DNA from: AP-15 sp963785565
GTDB taxonomy: Bacteria > Pseudomonadota > Alphaproteobacteria > ATCC43930 > CGMCC-115725
Length of the DNA stretch: 64,000 nucleotides
Assembly: GCA_963785565.1 (NCBI GenBank)
Contig: CAWAVV010000013.1
Location: 446,927-510,926 of the forward strand
Reading direction: 5' to 3'
The notes below the pieces were generated by a model. It worked only from the letters and a program-made list of their open reading frames with translations, searched no databases and had not been told where the DNA came from. Positions 9,505 to 18,574 of the stretch are shown piece after piece; position 1 is the first letter of the stretch; every line of letters begins with the position of its first letter. A program made the translations under genes and the position numbers.

Positions 9505-9662
9505 CCGAAGAGTCTGGCATGGCGCGCCGAGAGGCGCGTTGCGCCGATCGGTGCTTGACCTCTCAGCACTCTAAATACTAAGTAGATTCCGAGGCTAGTT
9601 CTGTGGTCATCCCGTACCCAAATTTAAAGGGGAAAATTCCCACGCGTGTTTTGGAGGAAGTT

Positions 9663-9743
9663 GTGGAATTAATTCTGATTATCGTTGTCGTTCTGCTGCT
9701 CTTCGGGGGCGGCGGCTATTACGGATACCGCAGGCGATGGTAG
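9663..9743 (+). CDS. 26-aa hydrophobic microprotein
   Basis: A GTG-started frame of 26 codons preceded by a good ribosome site (GGAGGAAG). It reads 'VELILIIVVVLLLFGGGGYY' then 'GYRRRW': one membrane helix, a Gly/Tyr hinge and a basic tail. Very similar tiny proteins recur in alphaproteobacterial genomes and are usually left unannotated. Function is unknown, possibly membrane-stress related. Confidence 0.65.
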   Translation: MELILIIVVVLLLFGGGGYYGYRRRW

Positions 9744-9852
9744 CGAGGGCTGGTATTGCCTAAGTGCTCTATCAGACTGAGCAACCCTATGTGTGCACGC
9801 GAGGCGTGCTCGCCCACCTGAGATTATTATCGGGTAACTGGAGAACAACACT

Positions 9853-9936
9853 ATGAACATCTTCACTATAATTGGCGTGGTGGTCGTCGTAATTTTGGTC
9901 TCCGGTTATTTTGGGGTGCATGGCGTCCACTTTTAA
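9853..9936 (+). CDS. 27-aa single-helix microprotein
   Basis: A short ATG-started frame reading 'MNIFTIIGVVVVVILVSGYF' then 'GVHGVHF'. It is one predicted membrane helix with almost no soluble part. It sits 109 bases after another microprotein on the same strand; a purine stretch (GGAGAACAA) precedes the ATG. Unknown function. Confidence 0.5.
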   Translation: MNIFTIIGVVVVVILVSGYFGVHGVHF

Positions 9937-9971
9937 TCACGGTGATTGATCAGCCTGGCGTTAGCGGGTTT

Positions 9972-11969
9972 TCATTCCGGTTCGACGGCGGTTTTTTGCA
10001 AGCAGCGCAGCACCTCTGCGACACTCCAGGCTTGGGCGATGCAGCCGCGCGGCGTGAACGGCGGTTCGGCGTCGAAGACTTCGCTGATCGAGCCGATGCC
10101 GGCTTCAGCGAGATGCGGCTCGAAGCTGTCGAGGAAACGCCGCGCCGTTGCGCGATCATCGGGATGGACCTTGAGCCAGGCATCGACGAACGGGCCGATC
10201 AGCCAAGCCCATACTGTGCCCTGGTGGTAGGCAGCATCCCGGGCGCGCAGGTCGCCGAAATACCGCGGTTTGTAATCGGGCTCGCCCGGCGCCAGGGAGC
10301 GCAGCCCGACCGGAGTCACCAGCTTTTTATGCACGGCGGTAACGACCGCCTCCCAATATTCCCGGTCGAGGACCGGGTGTTCGAGCGCAATAGCGAAAAT
10401 CTGGTTCGGTCGGAAAGCGGAATCGTCGCCATTCTCGCCATCAACGACATCGTAGAGATAGCCGCCCGCCGTATGCCAAAAGCGGCGATTAAAGGAGCCG
10501 CGAGCCTTGTCCGCATGGGCTGCGAGCTCATCGGCCTCCGGATCCTGCGCATCGCGCAGCCAATCCGCCAGCAAGCACAGCGCATTGTACCAGAGCGCGT
10601 TGATTTCGACCGCCTTGCCACGGCGCGGGGTGACCACCCAATCGCCGACTTTGGCATCCATCCAAGTCAGCGCATAACCCTCCGCCCCTTGGGTGAGGAG
10701 CCCGTCGTGCGGGTCGACCTTGATACCGAACCGGGTGCCCTCGAGATGATGCCGCACGATGTCCTTCAAGATTGGCACTAGGAGCTCCAAGGTCTCCTTA
10801 TCCCGGCAATGCTCGACATAGCGGTGTAGCGCGTGGAAAAACCACAAGGTCGCATCGGCAGTATGGTAGAGGCCCTGATTTTGTCCCTCGGGAAACAGGT
10901 TCGGAATCAGGCCGTCGCGCACATAATGGGCAAAGGTGCGCAAGATCCAGCGTGCCTCGATCGCTCGCCCGGTCGCCAGGGTCAGTCCCTCGAGCGAGAT
11001 CATCGTGTCCCGGCCCCAATCGGTGAACCAGTGATAGCCGGCGATCATGGTGCGTACTTCATCGCCCTCGGCCCGCGCCCGGGCCCCGTCGGCAATGCGT
11101 CCTACCGGGGTAATAACGAAGGCGTCGGCCGCAAGGACGAGCTCGGCTGCGAACCCGATCTGCGCCGTCTTCGCCGACATCCCGACGAGACGCCGGCGAC
11201 GCTCGCCTTCGAAGGTCAGCGCATCGTCGGGGCTCAGCGCCAGCACAGTGTGCCAAGACTCTGTCGCCGCGATCAGGGTCAGCGGGCAATCCTTGCGGAT
11301 CTCTCCGGCAAAGTAGCCGGGACTCCACAGCCAGCCGCGCAAATCGTAACCACGCTGCGCTTCGATGTCGTAGAAGTGCTCGCGGCGTGAGCCGCCATCG
11401 GCGGTAAAGGTCGGGCCTTCTGAGTTCTCCACCGCCAGCCGCAAGGTCGGCAGATCCAGCCCGGCGCTGATCTCGTATCGGTTGTCCCGGACAGTTAGCG
11501 TATAGCCCGAGGAGAGCGCCTCGCTGAGCGGCGCCTCGAGCCGACGAAAGTTGATCAAGGGTCTGAGCCGCAGGCGGACGCGCCCGCCGTCGCCGAGCAG
11601 GCGAAAGGTGCAATGCACGATGTTCTGGCGCGAGGGCACAACAATCGACTTCTCGATGACGACGCCATCGAGCTCATAGCGCCAGCTCGGCAGGCCCATA
11701 TCCAACGTAAAATCGAGGAAGCGCCCGTTCTCGCGCAAGTTCAAGACGCTGCCGTCTCCGCGCTCGATGTCGACCTCGAGATCGTTGAGCACCACCATGC
11801 GGCCGAGCGGAGCTGGTTGGGCGGCGATCAGGAAGCCGTGGTAACGCCGGGTGATCGCCCCGGTCATCGTCGCCGAGGCGTAGCCGCCCAACCCGTTCTC
11901 CACCAGCCATTCACGCGGAGCTTCCGGGGGCAGATTTTCGGCGCGGATGAGCCGACGCAGGTCAACCAT
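9972..11969 (-). CDS. Amylo-alpha-1,6-glucosidase (glycogen debranching enzyme)
   Basis: A protein of 665 residues. An N-terminal beta-rich domain ('ENGLGGYASATMTGAITRRY HGF' region, residues ~28-50) is followed by an (alpha/alpha)6 catalytic domain containing 'FTDWGRDTMISLEGL' (~residue 315) and 'YHQGTVWAWLIGPF' (~610), the hallmark motifs of bacterial GDE/GH133-type enzymes. It hydrolyses alpha-1,6 branches of glycogen or limit dextrins in the cytoplasm. The start overlaps the treZ stop by 8 bases, so the two form one transcription unit acting on alpha-glucans. The product is full length. Confidence 0.9.
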   Translation of the reverse strand: MVDLRRLIRAENLPPEAPREWLVENGLGGYASATMTGAITRRYHGFLIAAQPAPLGRMVVLNDLEVDIERGDGSVLNLRENGRFLDFTLDMGLPSWRYELDGVVIEKSIVVPSRQNIVHCTFRLLGDGGRVRLRLRPLINFRRLEAPLSEALSSGYTLTVRDNRYEISAGLDLPTLRLAVENSEGPTFTADGGSRREHFYDIEAQRGYDLRGWLWSPGYFAGEIRKDCPLTLIAATESWHTVLALSPDDALTFEGERRRRLVGMSAKTAQIGFAAELVLAADAFVITPVGRIADGARARAEGDEVRTMIAGYHWFTDWGRDTMISLEGLTLATGRAIEARWILRTFAHYVRDGLIPNLFPEGQNQGLYHTADATLWFFHALHRYVEHCRDKETLELLVPILKDIVRHHLEGTRFGIKVDPHDGLLTQGAEGYALTWMDAKVGDWVVTPRRGKAVEINALWYNALCLLADWLRDAQDPEADELAAHADKARGSFNRRFWHTAGGYLYDVVDGENGDDSAFRPNQIFAIALEHPVLDREYWEAVVTAVHKKLVTPVGLRSLAPGEPDYKPRYFGDLRARDAAYHQGTVWAWLIGPFVDAWLKVHPDDRATARRFLDSFEPHLAEAGIGSISEVFDAEPPFTPRGCIAQAWSVAEVLRCLQKTAVEPE

Positions 11970-13987
11970 TGGCTTTTCGGAGATGGAAGACGTTCTCCGC
12001 CTCGGGGATCGTGACTGAGGAGCCGGGGATCAGGACGGTGGCGCTCTGGCCCGAGATCAGCCAATCCCCTGCGGCATCCTGCGCCGGACTTCCTGAACCA
12101 CCGTAAGGCGGGGCTTCGCTAGACCATAGGAGCCGCCAGGCCTGGCCCTCGACCGGCGCCAGCAGCGGCTCGGGCGCAGGGCCGAGCAGGAGGTCGCGGC
12201 CGAGATTGACAATCAGCAGCCGGTCGGCGCCGCTTTTCGAAAAAAAGCGCAGCACCCAAGCCTCATCCGTAAGGGCGGCGCCATCGATCTGGCATGGCCG
12301 CTGTCCAAGCACAGGGTCCGTGCGCCGCAGCTCCAGAAGATCGCGATGCAGGGCATAGATTGAAGCATGCCGCTGCCGCTCGCCGAGATCGAGCACCGAT
12401 CGGCGAAACGTGCCGATGTCGCAGGGGTCGGCGAGTTCGGCCCGCATTTCGCTCGTCGCCAGACTGGGAAATTGGGCGAGGGAGAGACGGCGCCCCTCGC
12501 GGACGTCGCGTGACAGCTCGATCTCATGATCGGCAAAATAAAAGAACGGGCTCGATGCGCCGAATTCCTGCCCCTGAAACAGCATCGGAATGCCCGGCAT
12601 CAGCAAGAAATAAGCGGTCATCGCGCGAAGCCGGCCAGGGCTCGTCAACGCGTGACAGCGTTCTCCGGTGCCAGAATTGGCGACCTGATCGTGGTTCTGC
12701 AGAAAGACAACAAAACATTCTGCCGGAAGATCGAGCGCGGGCGTGCCGCGCGCCTTTTGCTGCCACTGGTAGCGCTGCCCCTGATAGAGGAAGCCGTGTT
12801 TGGCGGCAGCGACGAACTCGCTCGGGCGACCGCGATAGTCGGAATAGTAGGCCTCGTGATGTCCGGTCAGCGCCACCATGGCGCTGTGATGGAAGTCGTC
12901 GTTCCACAACGCATCGAGCCCGTATCCGCCCCGTTCCACTGGGCGTGCTAGCTTGGCGTGCTGCGGTTCGTTCTCAGCGACAACAAAGGTGATTCTGCCG
13001 CGCGCCGCCGAGCGCACCTGCCGGACAATGGCGGCGAGAATATGATCTTCCGATCGATCGAAAATTGCCTGCGTCGCGTCGAGCCGCAGGCCGTCGAGAT
13101 GATACTCGTCGATCCAATAGCCAGCATTGGCGACAAAAAACTCGCGCACTGGGCCAGAATCGGGACCGTCGAAATTGATCGCCTCACCCCAGTCGTTGTC
13201 GTGACGGTCAGTGAAATAAGCCGCGGAGAACAATTTGAGATAGTTTCCGTCTGGACCGAAATGATTATAGACGACGTCAAGGATGACGGCGATCCCGAGG
13301 GCATGAGCACGGTCGACGAAATGGCGGAAATCAACCGGTTGTCCGTAAAGTTGGCTTGGGGCGAAGAGATCGACGCCGTCGTATCCCCAACCGAACCGAC
13401 CCGCAAATTCCGCCACAGGCATAATTTCAAGACAGGTGATACCGAGCTCGGCGAGAGCGGGCAGCTCACGCGCAGCCGCCTCCCAACTTCCCTCAGGGGT
13501 GAAGGTGCCGATATGCATTTCGTAGATGATGAGTTGTTCGCGTGGGACCCCGCGCCATGTATGGTCGGTCCACGCGAAAGCCCCGGGATCGACGATTTCC
13601 GAAGGTCCGTGCGGTCCTCTCGGTTGAAATCTTGACGCCGGGTCGGGCAGAGCCGCTTCACCGCGGTCAAGACGGAAACGATAGCGCATGCCGGCTCGCG
13701 CCGGCAGGCTCAACAGCGAGAAGTAGCCGCTGCTCTCGGACTTGCAGCGCCGCCGGTTCGAGGCCTTCGATCTCGACTGAAACTTCGCGGCATCGCGGCG
13801 CCCACACCCGGAAATGGACGCCGCCGTCGGGCTGTGGCTCGGCGCCGATCCACAAACGCCGCACAGACGTCGCTGCGGGCTCACCCGGCTGTTTCGCCGC
13901 GGCGAGTTGGGACGGCGTCGCGCGCTGTCGCTGCCTGGCGTCGCCGAAGGCGGCGCCCGCGTCCACCTGTCGCGACCCCGCTCTCAC
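11962..13987 (-). pseudogene. treZ: Malto-oligosyltrehalose trehalohydrolase TreZ, one frameshift
   Basis: The catalytic GH13 part is intact from about 13740 downward: 'IIYEMHIGTFTPEGSWEAA', 'AVILDVVYNHFGPDGNYL', 'LDGLRLDATQAI', 'FVVAENEPQ' and 'VFLQNHDQVANSG'. The N-terminal CBM48-like start ('RRLWIGAEPQPDGGVHFRVW') lies in a different frame and joins the rest near 13735-13755 through a one-base indel. TreZ releases trehalose from maltooligosyl-trehalose. The usual partner TreY is not in the window. Start could be GTG 13864 or ATG 13987. Only one indel separates it from a normal gene of ~600 residues, so sequence error is a real possibility. Confidence 0.85.
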
Positions 13988-13988
13988 C

Positions 13989-14261
13989 CTATGGGCCGCT
14001 TCCGTGCGTCCGCGGTCGCGTGACGATGCCTGCCGTGATCCCGTCCTCCTCGTGGATCTCCGAGGGGACCTGATCCTGCATCTTCGTCGTCACGGTGGAC
14101 CGCACCACGCCGCGGATGGCCGTCGCGATTTGAACCAGGCGGGCTGCGTATGCGTGGTCCTTTTCGAAGAGCTTGGACGGTCGGTGACGATGCCGCGTCG
14201 CCTGATCGGGATCACTCGGTGCGCGCGCGTAGTGTTCCGGGCTTGTACGCGCTGTGGTCAT
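13989..14261 (-). CDS. Hypothetical 90-aa protein upstream of treZ
   Basis: An open frame of 90 residues just upstream of treZ on the same strand, ending 1-2 bases before the treZ frame opens. It is rich in Thr/Arg/His and has no signal peptide, membrane segment or recognised motif. It may be a real leader gene of the operon or a chance frame in high-GC DNA. Confidence 0.25.
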   Translation of the reverse strand: MTTARTSPEHYARAPSDPDQATRHRHRPSKLFEKDHAYAARLVQIATAIRGVVRSTVTTKMQDQVPSEIHEEDGITAGIVTRPRTHGSGP

Positions 14262-14339
14262 GATTCCTCCGGGCTTGGAAATGCCTCACCGTATCGCGGG
14301 GAACAGATTTTAGCCCACCGGAGTTCCACCGCGGCAGAC

Positions 14340-14692
14340 TCGGAAACTACTCAGGCGTCCCCGATTCCCGCCGGTGGCAGACGGCGCATTTACAGACCCG
14401 CGGCCATGCTTTCAGCCGCCGTGCCGCGCAACCACCGCAGCTGGCACAGACAAAGCCGCCCGGCCAGCGCCGCTGCGCCAAGCGCTCAATGCACGCCTCC
14501 TTTGTGCCAAACCGCGCCGCAAATTCCAGAAACCCCGGCATCCGATCTTCCCTCGGTGGCCGCGAACATGCCGCCCTGAGGCGAGATCTATGGCCAGGAC
14601 ATTCAGCGAACCTGCTCTACCTGGATAGGGCGAATCCCTCATTGCAAGCTACCCCCTGAGCGCAAGTATCCCGTTAAATGAGTAGTTTCCGA
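14340..14692 (-). mobile_element. Non-autonomous IS1595-like remnant with 13-bp inverted repeats
   Basis: The 13-base sequence TCGGAAACTACTC at 14340-14352 is repeated in perfect inverted form at 14680-14692. Between them, on the minus strand, lies the N-terminal part of an IS1595-type transposase. At about 350 bp it is far too short for a full element, so it is an internally deleted, MITE-like derivative. Confidence 0.55.
14347..14541 (-). pseudogene. IS1595-family transposase N-terminal fragment
   Basis: The 64-residue frame reads 'MPGFLEFAARFGTKEACIER' then 'RWPGGFVCASCGG' and 'CKCAVCHRR'. This is the DNA-binding zinc-ribbon N-terminus of IS1595-type transposases (usual form: LPGFLERFGTEEACxExLFxxRWPxGFxCPxCG, then CxxC). 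The DDE catalytic region is missing. It lies inside the inverted repeats at 14340-14692. Confidence 0.75.
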
Positions 14693-14761
14693 CGTTGTTT
14701 TGAGCCGGGTTCAAGCGTATATACACCAAGCGTATAAATATCGACAATAGGAGTAAATCAG

Positions 14762-14836
14762 ATGAAATATGGATTGTTATGGCTTATCGGAATTCCAATC
14801 CCGATCCTGATCATCGCCTTTCTAATCTTTCATTGA
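14762..14836 (+). CDS. 24-aa hydrophobic microprotein
   Basis: The frame reads 'MKYGLLWLIGIPIPILIIAF' then 'LIFH', a single membrane helix with a Pro-rich kink. AATAGGAG lies about 8 bases upstream as ribosome site. Near-identical microproteins occur in many alphaproteobacteria. Located 44 bases before another small exported protein. Confidence 0.65.
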   Translation: MKYGLLWLIGIPIPILIIAFLIFH

Positions 14837-14879
14837 CCGAGATTCGCCCCGGTCGCCTCGGCGCAAAAAGGATCTCCCC

Positions 14880-15146
14880 ATGAAATCAATTTTGATGTCA
14901 GCGGCTTTGGCCTTCGCGCTGGCCGCTGGGTTGACTCCCGCGCCGGTAAAGGCTGCGGGCTGCCTGAAGGGTGCTGCCGTAGGTGGAGTCGCCGGGCATC
15001 TCGCCGGCCATCACGCCGTTCTTGGCGCCGGTGTCGGCTGCGTCATCGGTCATCATGAGGCGAACAAGCACGCGCAGGAAAAGAGCCAGCAACAGCTGCA
15101 GGGCTCGAGCAACGGCGGCCAGGCCAACGCCAATTCGGAGCGCTGA
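14880..15146 (+). CDS. Small exported glycine-zipper protein
   Basis: An 88-residue protein with a signal peptide ('SAALAFALAAGLTPAPVKA'), then a Gly/Ala-zipper core ('GAAVGGVAGHLAGHHAVLGA') of the type found in small outer-membrane or periplasmic 'glycine zipper' proteins, and a Gln/Asn/Ser-rich tail. Strong ribosome site (AAAAGGA). Two cysteines (AGCLKG and GVGCVIG) flank the zipper. Function unknown. Confidence 0.7.
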   Translation: MKSILMSAALAFALAAGLTPAPVKAAGCLKGAAVGGVAGHLAGHHAVLGAGVGCVIGHHEANKHAQEKSQQQLQGSSNGGQANANSER

Positions 15147-15218
15147 CCGTGCGGCGTCGGGTCGATCGGCCATTGAAGGGCGCGAAACGTCAGAAACTGC
15201 TTTCGCAAAGGAGCCGTC

Positions 15219-15770
15219 ATGCCTGACCAAAATCAACCGGACGCCATCGCCCTACTGAAAGCAGACCATCGCAAGGTCGAGGATTTGTTCGCCGAATTCG
15301 AAGCCGCCAAAGGCGCGGCCAAGAAACAGACCCTGGTCCGGCAGATTTGCACCGAACTCAGCGCGCATACGGTGATAGAGGAGGAAATCTTCTACCCGGC
15401 CTGCCGGGGACAGGTCGAAGACGGCTTGCTGAACGAGGGGTATGTCGAGCACGACGGCGGCAAGGTGCTTATAGCCGAGCTCCTCGCCAGCGCACCAAAT
15501 GAGGAATTCTACGACGCCAAGGTCAAGGTGTTGTCCGAAGAGATAGAGCACCACGTTCACGAGGAGGAACGGCGGTCGGACGGAATCTTCTCCCAAGCCC
15601 GGTCTGCTGGTCTCGACATGGACGAGCTCGGTAATCGCTTGAAGACGCGGAAAGAGGCGATTCTGGCTGAATACAAGATGAGCGGCATACCCGCGCCGGA
15701 GACGCGCACCTTCACCGGCCACACGCTCGAACAAGGAGAGCCGGTCGGCGAAAACAGCGGCGCAGGCTGA
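15219..15770 (+). CDS. Hemerythrin (HHE) domain protein
   Basis: A protein of 183 residues with an AAAGGAG ribosome site. The HHE cation-binding pattern is visible: 'LKADHRKVEDLFAEFE', 'HTVIEEEIFYP', 'GYVEHDGGKVL' and 'HHVHEEE', giving the His and Glu ligands of a di-iron four-helix bundle. Such proteins bind oxygen or sense oxygen/iron, and in this clade usually belong to stress regulons. The C-terminal ~35 residues are polar and unstructured. Located amid other small stress-type proteins. Confidence 0.88.
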   Translation: MPDQNQPDAIALLKADHRKVEDLFAEFEAAKGAAKKQTLVRQICTELSAHTVIEEEIFYPACRGQVEDGLLNEGYVEHDGGKVLIAELLASAPNEEFYDAKVKVLSEEIEHHVHEEERRSDGIFSQARSAGLDMDELGNRLKTRKEAILAEYKMSGIPAPETRTFTGHTLEQGEPVGENSGAG

Positions 15771-15775
15771 TAGCC

Positions 15776-15925
15776 GTAATCCACGGAACCGACGCGTATC
15801 TGTCGATCTTCACCGCCGTGTCGATGTTGATCGGCGCGTTCATCGCCGCGGCCGCGGCGGCACTTGGAGGCCAGCACCGTGCCGAGGGCTGGCGAGCGCA
15901 TCCGGGGCTGCAGCAGCGTGCCTAA
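15776..15925 (+). pseudogene. C-terminal fragment of a small membrane protein
   Basis: A frame without a proper start encodes 'TDAYLSIFTAVSMLIGAFIA' followed by 'LGGQHRAEGWR' and a stop. It looks like the last transmembrane helix and tail of a small integral membrane protein whose 5' part has been lost next to the hemerythrin gene. It could also be expressed from the internal GTG or ATG. Confidence 0.35.
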
Positions 15926-15963
15926 AGCGGCCGGGCACGCTGATCCGAGTGAGGTTGCCGATC

Positions 15964-17934
15964 ATGGCAAATGACGTTTCGCCTCGGATCGGCGGCGCCG
16001 ATCGGGTGGAGATCCGGACCTCCGGGACGCCCCCAACCAGCCTTGGGACCTTGGCGGTTGCGGTCGTCATCGTTGCAAGCCTCTATTTTGGGCGGGAAGT
16101 TTTTGTTCCCGTGGCCCTCGCGATCCTGCTGAGTTTCGCGCTCGGGCCGCTGGTTTTGCTGGTGCGCGGTTGGCATCTGGGTCGGGTGCCGGCGGTAATT
16201 GTGGCCGTCCTGCTCGCCTTCCCAATAATCGGCGGCATCGGCACGTTCCTCGGGACCCAGCTCGCGCATCTGGCAGGGGATTTGCCGGAATATCAAACCA
16301 ACGTCGCGCAAAAAATTCACTCGCTGCGGGCTTCGACGGGAAGGGGTGGGGTCATCGACCGGACCTCGAAGATGGTGAAAACTCTCGACAAGGAGATCGA
16401 GAAGCCCGAGACCGGCGACAAGACCGCGAGGAATCAGCCTGCTGCCGCCGCCGCTCCGCAGAGCGTTAAGCCGCAAAGCCCGGTTCCGGTCGAGGTGCGC
16501 CAATCCGCATCGACGCCAATGCAGCTCATTTACGGAGCCGCCGCCCCTCTGCTTCAACCCCTGGTCACGGCCGGTATCGTCGTCGTTTTCGTCATCTTCT
16601 TTCTGCTCCAGCGTGAAGATCTGCGCGACCGGTTTATCCGGCTCGCCGGGGCCGGCGATCTTCGGCGCACAACCGTGGCGCTGGACGATGCCGCCAGACG
16701 CCTTAGCCGCTATCTGTTGGCACAGACAGCGGTCAACGCCAGTTTCGGCGTGTTGGTCGGCAGCGGGTTGTGGCTTATCGGCGTCCCGCACCCAGGGCTC
16801 TGGGGCATCCTCGGGATGCTGCTGCGCTTTATTCCCTATATCGGTCCGATCATCGCCGCGGCGCTGCCGATGATCGTGGCGCTTGCCGTCGATCCGGGCT
16901 GGTCGATGCTGTTGTGGACCACAGCTATGTTCGCAGTGGTCGAGCTTACTACCGGCCAGGCGATCGAGCCTTGGCTCTACGGCCACAGCACCGGACTTTC
17001 CGGCATCGCAGTCATCGTAGCCGCCGCTTTCTGGACTTTGCTATGGGGGCCTATCGGCCTGCTGCTGTCGACACCGCTAACTATGTGCCTCGTTGTCCTG
17101 GGGCGGCATGTCGAGCATTTGCAGTTTCTCGAGGTGCTGCTCGGCGACCAGCCGGCACTGGCGCCCGAAGAAAGCTTTTATCAGCGCATTCTCGCCGACG
17201 ACCCCGACGAGGCTTCGCATCTGGCCGAAGAGTTCCTGAAAGAAAACTCACTGTCGGCCTATTACGACCAAATTGCGATCCGCGGCCTGGCACTGGCGCA
17301 ATTGGACGTCAACCGAGGTATGCTCGATCATGATCATCGAGTAAGGATCAAGGGCGCCGTCGACGTGGTCATCGATAATCTTTCCGACCATGACGACGTT
17401 CCACTTGCTGGGTCCGGTGCGAGCGATGGAGCGGTGCCAGCGCCGATTCTTTCCGCGGCGGAGCTGGCGCCGAGCTGGCAGGGGACACCGGTGTTGTGCG
17501 TGGCCGGACGCGGTTCGCTCGACGAGGCATCGGCGGCAATGCTGGCGCAATTGCTGCAGAAACATGGGATTGGAGCCCGCGTGGTGCCGTCGGCAGCGGT
17601 GTCGCCGCCCAACCTGTTTGCACTCGATGCGACGGGCGTGCAGATGGCGTACCTTTGCTACCTTGAGCCCGGCGCCTTTGCAAACCCCTTTTATCTCATC
17701 CGACGGTTACGGCGCAGGCTGCCGATGGCGACAATGGTCGGCGGATTCTGGACCCTGAGGGCAGATGAAGCCGACGAGCGCAGTGTTCTAACGACAACCG
17801 GGGCCGACCTCATCGCGACGTTTTTGCAGCAAGCGGTCGCGCAGGTAACCGCTGCTGCGAGCCAAGCTGCCGCTCCCCATCTGGCGAGCGGCCTGCAACC
17901 GTCTGCGTTCGAACCCGCAGCAGCGGCGTCCTGA
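15964..17934 (+). CDS. AI-2E/PerM-family permease with C-terminal extension
   Basis: About 656 residues from the ATG at 15964 (an in-frame GTG lies 15 bases upstream). Residues ~20-385 form the eight-helix AI-2E exporter/PerM domain ('EVFVPVALAILLSFALGPLV', 'LRFIPYIGPIIAAALPMIVA', 'WGPIGLLLSTPLTMCLVVLG'). A soluble extension of ~260 residues follows ('ILADDPDEASHLAEEFLKE', then a Rossmann-like segment 'GTPVLCVAGRGSLDEASAAM'). The family includes autoinducer-2 exporters and Na+/H+ antiporter-like proteins; the substrate here is unknown. The extension is absent from E. coli TqsA/PerM. Confidence 0.85.
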   Translation: MANDVSPRIGGADRVEIRTSGTPPTSLGTLAVAVVIVASLYFGREVFVPVALAILLSFALGPLVLLVRGWHLGRVPAVIVAVLLAFPIIGGIGTFLGTQLAHLAGDLPEYQTNVAQKIHSLRASTGRGGVIDRTSKMVKTLDKEIEKPETGDKTARNQPAAAAAPQSVKPQSPVPVEVRQSASTPMQLIYGAAAPLLQPLVTAGIVVVFVIFFLLQREDLRDRFIRLAGAGDLRRTTVALDDAARRLSRYLLAQTAVNASFGVLVGSGLWLIGVPHPGLWGILGMLLRFIPYIGPIIAAALPMIVALAVDPGWSMLLWTTAMFAVVELTTGQAIEPWLYGHSTGLSGIAVIVAAAFWTLLWGPIGLLLSTPLTMCLVVLGRHVEHLQFLEVLLGDQPALAPEESFYQRILADDPDEASHLAEEFLKENSLSAYYDQIAIRGLALAQLDVNRGMLDHDHRVRIKGAVDVVIDNLSDHDDVPLAGSGASDGAVPAPILSAAELAPSWQGTPVLCVAGRGSLDEASAAMLAQLLQKHGIGARVVPSAAVSPPNLFALDATGVQMAYLCYLEPGAFANPFYLIRRLRRRLPMATMVGGFWTLRADEADERSVLTTTGADLIATFLQQAVAQVTAAASQAAAPHLASGLQPSAFEPAAAAS

Positions 17935-18191
17935 AACGCGACGGCGCGAAGGCGGGTTCGAATCGGGCAAGGTTGGCGGATTCTTGGAGCTTAGTCACCG
18001 TCAAGTTGGCTCGTTCAAAAGTAGACAATTCGCAACACGTACGCTTCAGCATGGATGACCGGTGAATTTAACCCAAATATTTTATTAAATAGTGATTGCA
18101 CAATTTAATTGACGCAGCCTATCGATTTTGTGGAACGAACCGGGGTTAAAGTTGTTGATGTCTTGTAAATGAAGCAATCAAGGAACTTGTT

Positions 18192-18524
18192 ATGAAAAGG
18201 CTTTTGGCTGCGGCCGTGATCTCGGTCATGGCAGGCGCAGGTCTCGCGGGTGGTGCCATGGCACAAAGTGCGGGACCGCCGGCAAATCACGATGCCGGCA
18301 CCCCGGCTGTCGCGAAATCCGATGTGAACAACCCAGGAGCGCCTGTCGCCGGGGCGAACAGCTTTACTGAGAGGGAAGCGAAATCCCGCATCGAGAAGGC
18401 CGGCTACACCAGCGTTGCCGGTCTGACCAAGGACAAAGACGGCATCTGGAGAGCCGAGGCTAACAACGGAAGCGCAACCGTTCCCGTCGCGCTCGACTTT
18501 CAAGGGAACGTCGTCCCGAAGTAA
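18192..18524 (+). CDS. Exported PepSY-like small protein
   Basis: A protein of 110 residues with signal peptide ('VISVMAGAGLAGGAMAQ') and an AGGAA ribosome site. The mature domain 'SFTEREAKSRIEKAGYTSVA' ... 'DGIWRAEANNGSATVPVALD' has the alternating helix-strand pattern of PepSY-like modules. Such proteins are usually periplasmic and of unknown function. It precedes a glycine-zipper stress-type protein by 50 bases. Confidence 0.7.
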   Translation: MKRLLAAAVISVMAGAGLAGGAMAQSAGPPANHDAGTPAVAKSDVNNPGAPVAGANSFTEREAKSRIEKAGYTSVAGLTKDKDGIWRAEANNGSATVPVALDFQGNVVPK

Positions 18525-18574
18525 ATGTGTCGTAAGGATACTTGTAAATCTTATTTCACCGATTGAGGAATGCT

